A DNA stretch of 22,855 bases from Caldifarciminota bacterium (GCA_016935775.1 JAFGQF010000060.1:1-22855); one strand, 5' to 3'; shown: positions 1 through 7,262, counted from the first letter of the stretch. The notes: generated by a model not told the origin, from the letters alone. Translations and numbers: made by a program.

Positions 1-2
1 AG

Positions 3-908
3 CCGGCCGAGGAAGTCACCCAGCTGACGCCAGAGTTGCTGGTGTCGGGCGAGTGGAAGAACGTGGTGTTCAAGCCCTATGACCCGGGGCTGGACACCGC
101 CGACCTGTGGCCGGGCAAGTCGCACCCGCTCGGCCGGGTCATCCAGGAGACGCGCCGCACGTTCCTGGAGATGGGCTTCGAGGTGGCGGAATCGACGGCG
201 GTCGAGACCGAGTTCTGGGACTTCGACGCGCTGTTCCAACCCCAGGACCACCCGGCGCGGGAGATGCAGGACACGTTCTTCCTCTCCAGCCCGGAGGCCG
301 GGCGGCTGCCGGACGAGAAGACCGTCGAGCAGGTCCTGCGTACCCACGAGGACGGCGGGGACACCGGCTCGACCGGCTGGCGCTACCGCTGGGACCGGGA
401 GAAAGCCCGCCGGCTGGTGATGCGGACCCACACCACGGCGGCGACCATCCGCGCCCTGGCCCGCGACCCGAACCCGCCGCGCAAGGTCTTCTCGATCGGC
501 AAATGCTTCCGGCGCGACGACATCGACCAGACCCACCTGCCCGAGTTCATCCAGATTGACGGCATCATCATCGACGAGGAGGCGAACCTCGCGACCCTGT
601 TCGGCACCCTGCGCGAGTTCTACCTGAAGATGGGCGCGAAAGAGGTGCGTTTCCGGCCGTCGTTCTTCCCCTACACCGAGCCGAGCGCCGAGGTGTACGC
701 CAACCTCGAGGGGCTGGGCTGGGTGGAGATGTGCGGGTCCGGCATATTCCGACCCGAGGTGACCCGGCCGCTGGGCTGCGACGTGCCGGTCATCGCCTGG
801 GGCGGCGGGCTCGAACGGGTCGCGATGATGCGGTTCGGGCTGGACGATATCCGCAAGCTCTACTGGTCGGACATTGACTGGCTGAAACGGAGCCCGCTGT
901 GCCGGTAG
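3..908 (+). CDS. pheS: Phenylalanyl-tRNA synthetase alpha subunit, archaeal type (5' truncated by window)
   Basis: The catalytic subunit of PheRS, which charges tRNA-Phe in the cytoplasm as an alpha2-beta2 complex with PheT. The frame is open from the first bases, and the residues ahead of the TTG at 36 (EEVTQLTPELL) are normal PheS sequence, so that TTG is not the start and the N-terminal tRNA-binding part lies outside the window. Class II motifs are visible: motif 1 around HPLGRVIQETRRTFLEMGF, motif 2 as FSIGKCFRRDDIDQTHLPEF, and motif 3 as GGGLERVAMMRFGLDDIRKL near the C-terminus. The shape of motif 2 and the FRPEV segment before motif 3 match archaeal/eukaryal PheS rather than the usual bacterial form. 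It ends ten bases inside pheT, which suggests translational coupling. Identification is secure. The archaeal-type assignment is from recall of family sequences. Confidence 0.95.
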   Translation, partial: PAEEVTQLTPELLVSGEWKNVVFKPYDPGLDTADLWPGKSHPLGRVIQETRRTFLEMGFEVAESTAVETEFWDFDALFQPQDHPAREMQDTFFLSSPEAGRLPDEKTVEQVLRTHEDGGDTGSTGWRYRWDREKARRLVMRTHTTAATIRALARDPNPPRKVFSIGKCFRRDDIDQTHLPEFIQIDGIIIDEEANLATLFGTLREFYLKMGAKEVRFRPSFFPYTEPSAEVYANLEGLGWVEMCGSGIFRPEVTRPLGCDVPVIAWGGGLERVAMMRFGLDDIRKLYWSDIDWLKRSPLCR

Positions 909-2692
909 TCAACATCCCGGTTGCCGAGCTGACCCGGCTGGTGGGCCGGAATGTGCCGCGCGACGAGCTGCGCGTGGCCCTCGAGCAACTGGGCAACGAC
1001 GTCGAGGGTTACGCCCGGGTCATCCGCACGCGCTGCGGGAAGTGCGGCAACCTGGCCGAACGGCTCGAGCACGAGGAGCCGGAGACCGCCTGCCCGGCCT
1101 GCGGCGCGGCGGAGCCGGTCGCGGCGGGCGAGAGCGACGTGGTGCGCATCGAACTGCTGCCGGTGCGGCCCGACCTGTTCGACGTCGCGGGTTTGGCCCG
1201 GGCGCTGCGCGGGTTTCTCGGCATCGGGACCGGCCTGCCCGATTGGCCGGTGACCGATTCCGGGTTCCGGGTCGAGGTGGCGCCGGGAATGGAGAGTGTT
1301 CGTCCGCACATTGTCGCGGCCGTCGTCCGGGGGCTCGAGCTCGACGACGAACGGCTGCGGATGGTGATGAAGATGCAGGAGAACCTGCACTGGGCGTTGG
1401 GCCGCGACCGGCGTCGGGCCTCGATCGGGGTGTACGACCTGGCAAAGGTCAAGCCCGGCTTCCGCTTCCGGCCGGTCGGCCCGGACGAACTGACGTTCGT
1501 GCCGCTGTTCGGCGTCCCGGGCGACCCGCAGGCCGGGCTGACCCCGCGCGAGATACTGGAAAGGCACCCGAAGGGGCGCGACTACGCGTACCTGCTGGCC
1601 GGGATGAAGCGCTACCCACTGCTCGAGGATTCGACCGGCCGGGTGCTGTCGATGCCGCCGATCATCAACAGCGACGAGACGCGGGTAACCGCCGGAACGC
1701 GGGACCTGTTTATCGATGTGACCGGGCCGGACCCGCGCGCCATCGACCGGAGCCTGAACGTGATGGTGACGGCGCTGGCCGACATCGGCGGGAACATCGA
1801 GTCGGTGCTGGTTGCTTACCCGGACGGCATCGAGAAGCGGACCCCGGACCTGGTGCCGGCCCGCGCCGTTGTTCGGGTGGACAACGTCCGCCGGGTGGTC
1901 GGGGTCGACCTGACCGCGGGCGCGATCGCCGGCTGCCTAGAGCGGCTGCGCCACGGCGCCGAGCCGGCGGGCGAGAAGGTCCTGGTCAGGGTGCCGGCCT
2001 ACCGGTCTGACGTGATGCACGAGTATGACCTGGTCGAGGACGTGGCAATTGGCCACGGGTTCGAGCGGGTCGAGCCGCGGCTGGTGCCGGCGATGACCGT
2101 CGGCCGGCCGCTCGCGGGCGAGGAGCGGGCCGAGAAGGTCCGGCGGGTGCTGACCGGTCTCGGTTTCCTCGAGGTGATGACGCTGGTGCTGACCAACCCG
2201 CGCGAGCAGTTCGAACTGCTCCGGCTGGAGCCGCCACCACCGCACCCGGTAATCGCCAACCCATTGAACGTCGACCAGTCGATGCCGCGGGTGCACCTGC
2301 TCACGGGGTTGCTCTCGACTTTTCGGGGCAACACCGCGCGCGAGCTGCCCCAGCGGATATTCGAGGTGGGCGAGTGCTACGCGCACGACCCGGAAGCCGA
2401 GACCGGGGTTCGGGTGCTTCACCGGGTCGCGGCCGGCGTCTGCGGGCCGAAGGCCGGGTTCGCCGACGCCCGGGCCTTAGCCTCGGCGTTGGCACGTGAA
2501 CTGGCGGTGGAGGTCGCGTACTCAAACGGCGACCACCAGGCATTCATCCCGGAGCGGTGTGCTTGCATTCTCGGTAAGGGCGGCGGTGACCTCGGTGTGC
2601 TTGGCGAGGTGCGCCCCGAGGTTCTGTTGAACTTCGGGTTGGCCCAGCCGGTCGCGTTGCTGGAATTCAACCTTGACCTCGAGGAGGAATAG
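899..2692 (+). CDS. pheT: Phenylalanyl-tRNA synthetase beta subunit, archaeal type, with internal zinc ribbon
   Basis: The non-catalytic beta subunit of PheRS, which carries the editing (B3/B4) and structural domains. At 597 residues it is near the archaeal length of about 550, not the roughly 800 of ordinary bacterial PheT, and it has no N-terminal OB-fold tRNA-binding domain. Family landmarks are RPDLFDVAGLARALRGFLG, YPLLEDS, the motif VLSMPPIINSDETRVT, FIDVTGPDPRA and a B5-like segment around residues 315-400. It starts with GTG, chosen because GGAG at 889-892 sits six bases upstream and the protein begins with the family's VNIPVAELTRLVG. Odd feature: residues 43-71 hold a CGKCG...CPACG zinc ribbon (Cys46, 49, 65, 68) where characterised archaeal proteins run straight into the NRPDL region. 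Identification is secure. Confidence 0.95.
   Translation: MPVVNIPVAELTRLVGRNVPRDELRVALEQLGNDVEGYARVIRTRCGKCGNLAERLEHEEPETACPACGAAEPVAAGESDVVRIELLPVRPDLFDVAGLARALRGFLGIGTGLPDWPVTDSGFRVEVAPGMESVRPHIVAAVVRGLELDDERLRMVMKMQENLHWALGRDRRRASIGVYDLAKVKPGFRFRPVGPDELTFVPLFGVPGDPQAGLTPREILERHPKGRDYAYLLAGMKRYPLLEDSTGRVLSMPPIINSDETRVTAGTRDLFIDVTGPDPRAIDRSLNVMVTALADIGGNIESVLVAYPDGIEKRTPDLVPARAVVRVDNVRRVVGVDLTAGAIAGCLERLRHGAEPAGEKVLVRVPAYRSDVMHEYDLVEDVAIGHGFERVEPRLVPAMTVGRPLAGEERAEKVRRVLTGLGFLEVMTLVLTNPREQFELLRLEPPPPHPVIANPLNVDQSMPRVHLLTGLLSTFRGNTARELPQRIFEVGECYAHDPEAETGVRVLHRVAAGVCGPKAGFADARALASALARELAVEVAYSNGDHQAFIPERCACILGKGGGDLGVLGEVRPEVLLNFGLAQPVALLEFNLDLEEE
2681..2688 (+). promoter_or_regulatory. Ribosome binding site inside the end of pheT
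   Basis: GAGGAGGA encodes the last glutamates of PheT and lies four bases before the ATG at 2693, which itself directly follows the pheT stop at 2690-2692. The site decides the start of the downstream gene and implies translational coupling. Confidence 0.75.
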
Positions 2693-3259
2693 ATGCCCAA
2701 ATGCCCGCACTGTGGCGAGCCGATCAAACTCGGCCAGAGCCAGTGCTACGCCTGCGGCCAGAAGGTGACGGCACGGCGGGCGGCCGGCAAGAAGCCGCCC
2801 TTGAACCCGCTGATATTCGTCGGCGCGGGCCTGGTGGTCGTCGTTGTCGCGGTCGGGTTACTGCTCACCATTCCCGACAAGTCGAAGGAAGACGAGGCTC
2901 GTCGGCTTGCGGCCGAACAGGAGCGGGTCGCCGACTCGGTGCGCCGGGCAAACCGTGAGGTGCGCACGCAGAGCGCCGAGTTCCAGGAGGCCGAGCGCTA
3001 CCGCCGCGAGAACGGCGAATTGCAGTCGAGGTTCGACCGGCTGGTCAAGCAGGTGGCGGGCGACAAGCCGACCCCCGAGCAACAGCGGCTGATGGCTTCG
3101 GTTCGCACCAACCTTAGCCGGTTGGCCGGGATGGCCGACCGCATCGCCTCGCTGCCGGACAAGGAGCGCAAGGTCGAGACCGACTCGCTCCGGGCCCTGC
3201 AGCGCGAGGTTCGCTCGCTGATATCAGAGCTCGGCCGCGCGCCTAAGTCCGACAACTGA
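2693..3259 (+). CDS. Zinc-ribbon membrane protein with coiled coil, unknown function
   Basis: A 188-residue protein that I do not recognise as a named family. It has three parts. Residues 4-21 form a small zinc ribbon (CPHC and CYAC, cysteines 4, 7, 18, 21). A basic linker follows, then one transmembrane helix at about 39-60 rich in valine and leucine. Residues 62-188 are charged, heptad-like and predicted to be helical or coiled coil (for example RRLAAEQERVADSVRRANRE). The zinc ribbon with its basic linker would sit in the cytoplasm and the coiled coil outside it. The ATG abuts the pheT stop and uses an RBS inside pheT, so it is the last gene of the pheST operon. Role in translation is not implied by sequence. 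The reading frame is well supported by position, codon use and motif structure. Confidence 0.8.
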   Translation: MPKCPHCGEPIKLGQSQCYACGQKVTARRAAGKKPPLNPLIFVGAGLVVVVVAVGLLLTIPDKSKEDEARRLAAEQERVADSVRRANREVRTQSAEFQEAERYRRENGELQSRFDRLVKQVAGDKPTPEQQRLMASVRTNLSRLAGMADRIASLPDKERKVETDSLRALQREVRSLISELGRAPKSDN

Positions 3260-3278
3260 CGGCCGCACGGCGCGGCCC

Positions 3279-3343
3279 GTCATCCTGAGCGAAGCGAAGG
3301 AACTCGCCAGCGCCGATAGACCCCTCACTTCGTTCAGGGTGGC
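3279..3343. repeat. Imperfect 22-bp inverted repeat between convergent genes
   Basis: Arms at 3279-3300 and 3322-3343 are complementary over 22 positions with two mismatches and a few G:T pairs, around a 21-base loop. The left arm contains CATCCTGAGCGAAGCGAAGG, a phrase I recall as a frequent dispersed intergenic repeat in environmental bacterial genomes. It lies between the stop of the zinc-ribbon gene and that of the rubrerythrin-like gene, so it can also end transcription from either side. Confidence 0.7.
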
Positions 3344-3365
3344 AAGGACAACGGCCTGCCTTCGC

Positions 3366-3875
3366 CTAGAACGGCGCGAAACCGGCCGCGTTCCAGTAGG
3401 CCTCGCGCAGCAGCTTCGACTGAATCTCCAGCGCCCGGGCGTGGCCCTCTTCCCAGTGCATCAGCCGCAGGAAGAAATGTTCGAGCTCGGGCACGCCGGC
3501 CTCGGACGCGAGGTCGCGGTAGCGCTCGATGGTCGCGCGCTCGAGCTGGAGCCCGACCGAGAGCGCGGTCATTTCCCAGTGGGCCTCGCCGATGCGGTCC
3601 TTCAGCTCTTTCGAGAATATCGGGCTTGAGTCGTCGAGGATGGCGCCCGAGGTCGTGTCCACCAGCGGCTCGGGGTGCTTGCCCGAAAGAACCAGTTGGT
3701 ACTGCTCCTTCAGCCACCGCTGGTGCAGCGCTTCCTCGGCGGCCAGCATCCGGAAGACTTCCTGACCCTGCTTGTCGGAGGTCTTCTCGGCCGCGGTCTC
3801 GTAGAACTGCGTGCCGGTGTGCTCGGTGAGAATGGCCTCTTTCAGCCCGGCGAGAATCCGTTCGTTGGTCTGCAT
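3366..3875 (-). CDS. Rubrerythrin-like ferritin-fold diiron protein
   Basis: A 169-residue four-helix-bundle protein of the rubrerythrin/ferritin-like superfamily, likely cytoplasmic and involved in peroxide handling or iron binding. Candidate iron ligands are Glu18 in helix 1, the EEALH motif (Glu48, His51) in helix 2, Glu112 or Glu117 in helix 3 (LERATIERYRD), and the WEEGH motif (Glu142, His145) in helix 4. There is no C-terminal rubredoxin domain, so it is the short form rather than true rubrerythrin. The start is supported by GGAGGT at 3883-3888, seven bases ahead of the ATG, and by a promoter at 3904-3931. It is a single-gene unit. The fold is well supported. The exact substrate cannot be told from sequence. 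Confidence 0.85.
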   Translation of the reverse strand: MQTNERILAGLKEAILTEHTGTQFYETAAEKTSDKQGQEVFRMLAAEEALHQRWLKEQYQLVLSGKHPEPLVDTTSGAILDDSSPIFSKELKDRIGEAHWEMTALSVGLQLERATIERYRDLASEAGVPELEHFFLRLMHWEEGHARALEIQSKLLREAYWNAAGFAPF

Positions 3876-3903
3876 CGTGGTTACCTCCGTTGTGTCAGGT
3901 AAC

Positions 3904-3931
3904 AGGATAGACGACTCGCCGGCCGGGTCAA
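3904..3931 (-). promoter_or_regulatory. Sigma70-type promoter of the rubrerythrin-like gene
   Basis: On the minus strand TTGACC (3926-3931) and TATCCT (3904-3909) are separated by 16 bases. Transcription would begin near 3897, about 22 bases before the ATG, leaving room for the GGAGGT ribosome site. Confidence 0.55.
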
Positions 3932-3935
3932 AGCG

Positions 3936-3963
3936 CGGGCGGGCGCCCGGTAGCGCCCGCCCG
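3936..3963 (-). terminator. Hairpin terminator of the OmpA-domain gene
   Basis: A perfect 11-bp G+C stem (3936-3946 with 3953-3963) and a six-base loop lie 18 bases past the stop at 3982 and are followed on the minus strand by a short T run (GCTTTG). It sits just upstream of the next promoter, so it insulates the two units. Confidence 0.6.
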
Positions 3964-3981
3964 GAAGCAAACCCGAAGTCC

Positions 3982-5727
3982 CTACTTCTCCAGTACCTTG
4001 AACTCGACCCGCCGGTTGAGTTGCTTGCCGTCCTCGGTATCGTTGGTGGCGACCGGCTTCTGCTCGCCGTAGCCCTTGGCGGTCAGGCGGGAGCGGTCCA
4101 CGCCGTGCTTGGTGACGAGGTAGTCGACCACCGCCCGGGCGCGGCGTTCGGAGAGCGCGAGGTTGTACTCGTCGGAGCCGGTGTTGTCGGTGTGGCCGGC
4201 GATTTCGACCCTGACGCCCGGGTTCTCCTTGAGCAGCTTGGCCGCGGCCGCCAGGCCGGCGTGGGACTCGGGCCGGAGCGTTGCCTTGTCGACGTCGAAG
4301 TAAACCTTGAGGGTGATCTCGACGCCTTCCTTGACCAGCTCGAAGTCGGCGGTCGCGGTCTCGCCCGCCCTGACCTGCACCGTGGTGGTGGCGGTCAGGT
4401 AGCCCTCGGCCGCGGCTTCGACGCTGTAGTTACCGGCCGGCAGGTTCTCGGTTGACCACTCGCCTTGTGCGCCGGTCGCGAAGGGTCCGAAGCCGGAGCC
4501 GGGCAGGCTGACGGTAGCCCGGAGCGGGTCACCGGTCGCGGCGTCGGTGACCTTGCCGGCAATCACGCCCTCGGTCGGCAGCAGTTCGAGCTCGATGGTC
4601 TGGTGAGTGGTGCGGCCGGCGGCGACCGTCACCGCGACCGCGGCCGAGCGGTAGCCCGGGGCCGCGGCTTCGACCACGACCTCGCCCGACCGGACGCCCT
4701 TGAGCTTGACCGTGCCGTCGGACGCGACCTGGTACGGGCCGGGTTTGTCGGTGCCGGGCAGAGTCACGGTCGCGGGCAGCGGCTTCGCGGTGAGCGCCTC
4801 GACGACCCGGGCGACGATGGTGCCCTTGGTGGGCTTGGGCGGGGTGAAGATGCGGCCGGTGAGGCCGAGCCCGGCGATGATTTCGAGGTCGGGCGTCTTG
4901 TCGTTGAGGCCGATGGACGCGCCGCCCTGGATGATGAGCGGGCAGAGGTAGCCGATCTTGAGGCCGGGCGTGACCGACACCCGGCCGTTGTCGCCGAGCG
5001 GGTCGAACCCGTCGCCCTTCTGCTGGGAGATGAACTCGACGAACAGGTCGAGCTTGTCAATCGGGTACTCCAGCGCGGCGCCGAGGGTGGTGTAGGTGTT
5101 CTCGATGGTCGTGTCGCCGCCAACGCCCCGCTCCATCACGTAGCTGTCATAGGCCTGGCCGTAGTTGAAGTGCAGGGCCGGGGTCCAGGCCGCGACATCG
5201 CGGAGGTCGAGGGTCAGCAAGCCGGTCCACGCCGGGCCGTTGACCAGCGGGAACCCGAAGTTGCCGTAATACCACTGGCCGCGGAAGTCGTCGAGGATGG
5301 GGTAGAACGAGTACGTGCCCATCGCCCCGAGCTTGGCAACCGGGATGAACGGCAGCGAGAGCTTGAGTCCCGGGTTGATGCCGTGGTAGCCCCAGAATGA
5401 GGAGTCCTGGCCCTCGGCGAACTCGCGCAGGCCGCCGCCCCAGGCGAACAGCTCGAAGTACTTCACCGGGGACAGGCTGAGCGCAACCAGCCCTTCGTTG
5501 GCCTGGAGTGTGCCGTTCTCGGGCAGGTAGGGCCTGGCCGAGTCGGGCAGCGCGGCATAGGGCCAGGTCGCGTGGGTGGCGTGGAGCATCAGCGTGCCGT
5601 ACCAGTTGCCCGCCGAGCGGGCGTCCTGGACGCGGAGTAGGCCGCGGGCACCGGCGGCGCCGGGCCACGAACCGGCGAGGGCGGCGACGGCGACCGCCGC
5701 CAGCACGATCAGAACCTTGGAACGCAT
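3982..5727 (-). CDS. OmpA-family outer-membrane protein with two carboxypeptidase-regulatory-like domains
   Basis: A 581-residue exported protein that probably links the outer membrane to peptidoglycan. Order of parts: signal peptide (residues 1 to about 27, MRSKVLIVLAAVAVAALAG); a beta-strand-rich region at about 30-297 that looks like an outer-membrane barrel; two carboxypeptidase-regulatory/PEGA-like beta-sandwich repeats at about 302-382 and 386-465 (each with the ATVTLPG or ATVSLPG and AAPGY or AAEGY pattern); and an OmpA C-terminal domain at about 468-581. The OmpA domain has VYFDVDKATLRPES, the GHTDNTGSDEYN loop and LSERRARAV, which carry the Asp and Arg that hold diaminopimelate in OmpA. 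I place the start at 5727 rather than an upstream ATG in the same frame, because AGGAGG at 5732-5737 and the signal peptide begin there. Domain calls are firm. The barrel is inferred from strand pattern. Confidence 0.88.
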   Translation of the reverse strand: MRSKVLIVLAAVAVAALAGSWPGAAGARGLLRVQDARSAGNWYGTLMLHATHATWPYAALPDSARPYLPENGTLQANEGLVALSLSPVKYFELFAWGGGLREFAEGQDSSFWGYHGINPGLKLSLPFIPVAKLGAMGTYSFYPILDDFRGQWYYGNFGFPLVNGPAWTGLLTLDLRDVAAWTPALHFNYGQAYDSYVMERGVGGDTTIENTYTTLGAALEYPIDKLDLFVEFISQQKGDGFDPLGDNGRVSVTPGLKIGYLCPLIIQGGASIGLNDKTPDLEIIAGLGLTGRIFTPPKPTKGTIVARVVEALTAKPLPATVTLPGTDKPGPYQVASDGTVKLKGVRSGEVVVEAAAPGYRSAAVAVTVAAGRTTHQTIELELLPTEGVIAGKVTDAATGDPLRATVSLPGSGFGPFATGAQGEWSTENLPAGNYSVEAAAEGYLTATTTVQVRAGETATADFELVKEGVEITLKVYFDVDKATLRPESHAGLAAAAKLLKENPGVRVEIAGHTDNTGSDEYNLALSERRARAVVDYLVTKHGVDRSRLTAKGYGEQKPVATNDTEDGKQLNRRVEFKVLEK

Positions 5728-5776
5728 CAGACCTCCTGGTGTTTGGCAGACCCGTTGGCTGTTGTCAGCCAGCCAA

Positions 5777-5804
5777 GTTATAGTCGCCAAACGGGACATG
5801 TCAA
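5777..5804 (-). promoter_or_regulatory. Strong sigma70-type promoter of the OmpA-domain gene
   Basis: On the minus strand TTGACA (5799-5804) and TATAAC (5777-5782) are 16 bases apart, the closest match to consensus in the window. The start would be near 5770, giving a leader of about 43 bases. The leader opens with a perfect 6-bp hairpin, TGGCTG and CAGCCA, at 5756-5771, which could protect the mRNA or bind a regulator. Confidence 0.7.
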
Positions 5805-5808
5805 TGCC

Positions 5809-5820
5809 GGGGGGGGGGGG
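5809..5820. repeat. Twelve-base homopolymer (G on +, C on -)
   Basis: Twelve consecutive G residues lie four bases upstream of the -35 box of the OmpA-domain gene and 11 bases past the stop of the DUF3795 gene. No other run this long is present in the window. Confidence 0.95.
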
Positions 5821-5831
5821 AAGACCGGCCG

Positions 5832-6194
5832 CTAGCAGGACTGCAGCTTGACGCGCAGTTCGCGGAGCCGCTCGAGCGCGGCGGCGTAGCGTTGGTTCTG
5901 GGACGCCCAGTCAACGAGCCGCGGGCAGGGGAACTCCGGGCAGCCGGCGCAGCTCTCGCGGCCGCGCAGGTCCACGCAGCATTTGAGAATCCAGCAGTCG
6001 GGCGACCAGTGGCCGGTGCGGTCACCGCGACACCAGGTGCAGCCGATGGTGGCCGGGTCGACTTCCTTGTGCAGGTTCTCTCGGAACCAGTCGGCGATTT
6101 CGCGCTGCAGCTCCGGTTTGCCGGCGGCGAGTCGCATCTCGCATTCCGAGCAGTCGAGCCCGCAGCAGGCGATGAGCCGTCCGGAATCAGCCAC
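5832..6194 (-). CDS. DUF3795 cysteine-rich protein
   Basis: A 120-residue protein matching the DUF3795 pattern: CCGLDCSECEMRL at the N-terminus, then CTWCRGDRTGHWSPDC, ILKCC and ESCAGCPEFPCPRL. Fifteen or so cysteines in pairs suggest zinc or iron-sulfur binding. No biochemical role is established for the family. The frame stays open far upstream, but only this part has family similarity. I choose GTG at 6192-6194, which overlaps the end of the methyltransferase gene by eight bases, so the two are translationally coupled. The alternative long reading of 249 residues would be an Ala/Gly/Pro-rich shadow of the methyltransferase and is rejected. The C-terminal 25 residues form a charged helix. 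Confidence 0.8.
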   Translation of the reverse strand: MADSGRLIACCGLDCSECEMRLAAGKPELQREIADWFRENLHKEVDPATIGCTWCRGDRTGHWSPDCWILKCCVDLRGRESCAGCPEFPCPRLVDWASQNQRYAAALERLRELRVKLQSC

Positions 6195-7143
6195 GCTGCT
6201 TCCCGGGTTTGAAGCCCCAGACGCACCAGAACTGGCCGGCGTAGGCGAAAGCCAGCGTGCCGGCCCGGACCGCCCTGGCCCAGCGCTCCCGGTCGCGCCG
6301 GCTGCCGCGCCGGCACCGCCGGATGGCCGTCTCGCCGGCGCCGCCGGCTCGCACCTGGTCCAGCCAGCTTTGGTCGGTGTATTCGCCGGGTTTGAAGTCC
6401 CGCACCCGCTCGCGGGTGCTGCGCAGCAGTGTTCGCTGGGCCGGGGACCGGTAGGGCGGGGCAAGCCAGCGGACCCGCTCGTTGGACCGGGCATCAACGT
6501 CGCGCAAGCCGCGTTGCTCGGACCACCCCGGCAGGCGGCAGCCGACGTCAAAGTCGGCCTGGCGCAGCCTCCTAGCACCATTGTGCATCCGCAGGTACAT
6601 CTCGTGGTCGAACAGCCGCTGTTCGAGGGTCGGGCGCCGGAGGTTGTTCCAGCCGCCCGCCGGGCCGCCAGCGCTCGCGTTGTCGAACACCGCGACGCAG
6701 CCGCCGGGCCGGGTGACGCGGAGCATCTCGTCGAGCGCGGCCTCGGGTTCGGCCAGGTGGCAGAACACCACGTGCGCGAGGGTGAAGTCGAACGAGCCGT
6801 CCACGAACGGCAGTTCGTAGGCGCTGCCCTCGACGAAGCGGCAGGAACCGGCGATGCCCTCGCGGCGGCAGAGCCGCAGGGCGGTAGCGAGCAGGCTTTT
6901 CTCCCGGTCCAGGCCGACCAGTTCGCCGCCGGGCAGGCAGTACCGGCCCCAGGTGCGGAGCGCGTAGCTGTGGCCGCAGCCGACGTCGAGCACTTTCATC
7001 CCGGGCCGGAGCCGGAAGTGCCGGGCCAGGCTCTCGACCTGCTCCGGCGTCCAGATATCGCGGCGCTGGCGAGTGAGGATTTCCCGGCGTACCTTGGGAT
7101 TCTTGTAGTCGATGGGACTGCGGTCGGTGGGCTGGCGCTTCAT
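6187..7143 (-). CDS. Class I SAM-dependent methyltransferase
   Basis: A 318-residue soluble protein with a Rossmann methyltransferase core in its first half. Motif I is VLDVGCGHSYAL at about 51-62, the acidic residue that binds the ribose is Asp79 in VGLDREKS, motif II lies around GSAYELPFVDGSFDF, and a post-motif PGG follows MLRVTRPGG. Residues from about 165 on are rich in Arg and Trp, have no clear family signature, and may hold the substrate site. The substrate cannot be told. It is cotranslated with the DUF3795 gene through an 8-base overlap, which suggests a shared job. The start ATG at 7141-7143 has a GGGAGG site only two bases away, closer than usual, so the start is probable rather than certain. 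Confidence 0.85.
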   Translation of the reverse strand: MKRQPTDRSPIDYKNPKVRREILTRQRRDIWTPEQVESLARHFRLRPGMKVLDVGCGHSYALRTWGRYCLPGGELVGLDREKSLLATALRLCRREGIAGSCRFVEGSAYELPFVDGSFDFTLAHVVFCHLAEPEAALDEMLRVTRPGGCVAVFDNASAGGPAGGWNNLRRPTLEQRLFDHEMYLRMHNGARRLRQADFDVGCRLPGWSEQRGLRDVDARSNERVRWLAPPYRSPAQRTLLRSTRERVRDFKPGEYTDQSWLDQVRAGGAGETAIRRCRRGSRRDRERWARAVRAGTLAFAYAGQFWCVWGFKPGKQRG

Positions 7144-7184
7144 TGCCTCCCGCCATCATAAGCCCTGTGCCGTCAATGTCCAGC

Positions 7185-7212
7185 TTGATTCGAGTCCCGG
7201 GGCCGCTATGCT
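7185..7212 (+). promoter_or_regulatory. Candidate promoter of the symporter gene
   Basis: TTGATT (7185-7190) and TATGCT (7207-7212) are 16 bases apart on the plus strand in the divergent gap. The start near 7219 would give a leader of about 70 bases that contains the palindrome at 7235-7262. Confidence 0.4.
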
Positions 7213-7234
7213 GGCCCATCGGCCAATGTCAGGC

Positions 7235-7262
7235 GCGAGCCATCCCGGCCGGGATGGCTCGC
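7235..7262 (+). promoter_or_regulatory. Perfect 28-bp palindrome in the symporter leader
   Basis: Positions 7235-7248 and 7249-7262 are exact reverse complements, with GCGAGCCATCCCGG as the left half. As RNA it would fold into a 12-bp stem with a GGCC loop, followed at once by TTTGCT. The ATG of the symporter is 28 bases away. It could be a leader terminator or attenuator, or an operator for a dimeric regulator. Nothing in the sequence decides between these. Confidence 0.6.

Noticed and set aside
36..38. TTG as the pheS start
   Set aside because: In-frame residues upstream match PheS sequence, so the gene is truncated by the window edge.
3982..5727. A 311-codon plus-strand frame (4465-5400) antisense to the OmpA-domain gene
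   Set aside because: It is a GC-driven shadow with Arg/Gly/Asp-rich low-complexity content, while the minus frame has a signal peptide and clear domains.
5983..7161. A 392-codon plus-strand frame antisense to the methyltransferase
   Set aside because: Low-complexity composition, no motif, no ribosome site. The minus strand has clear methyltransferase motifs.
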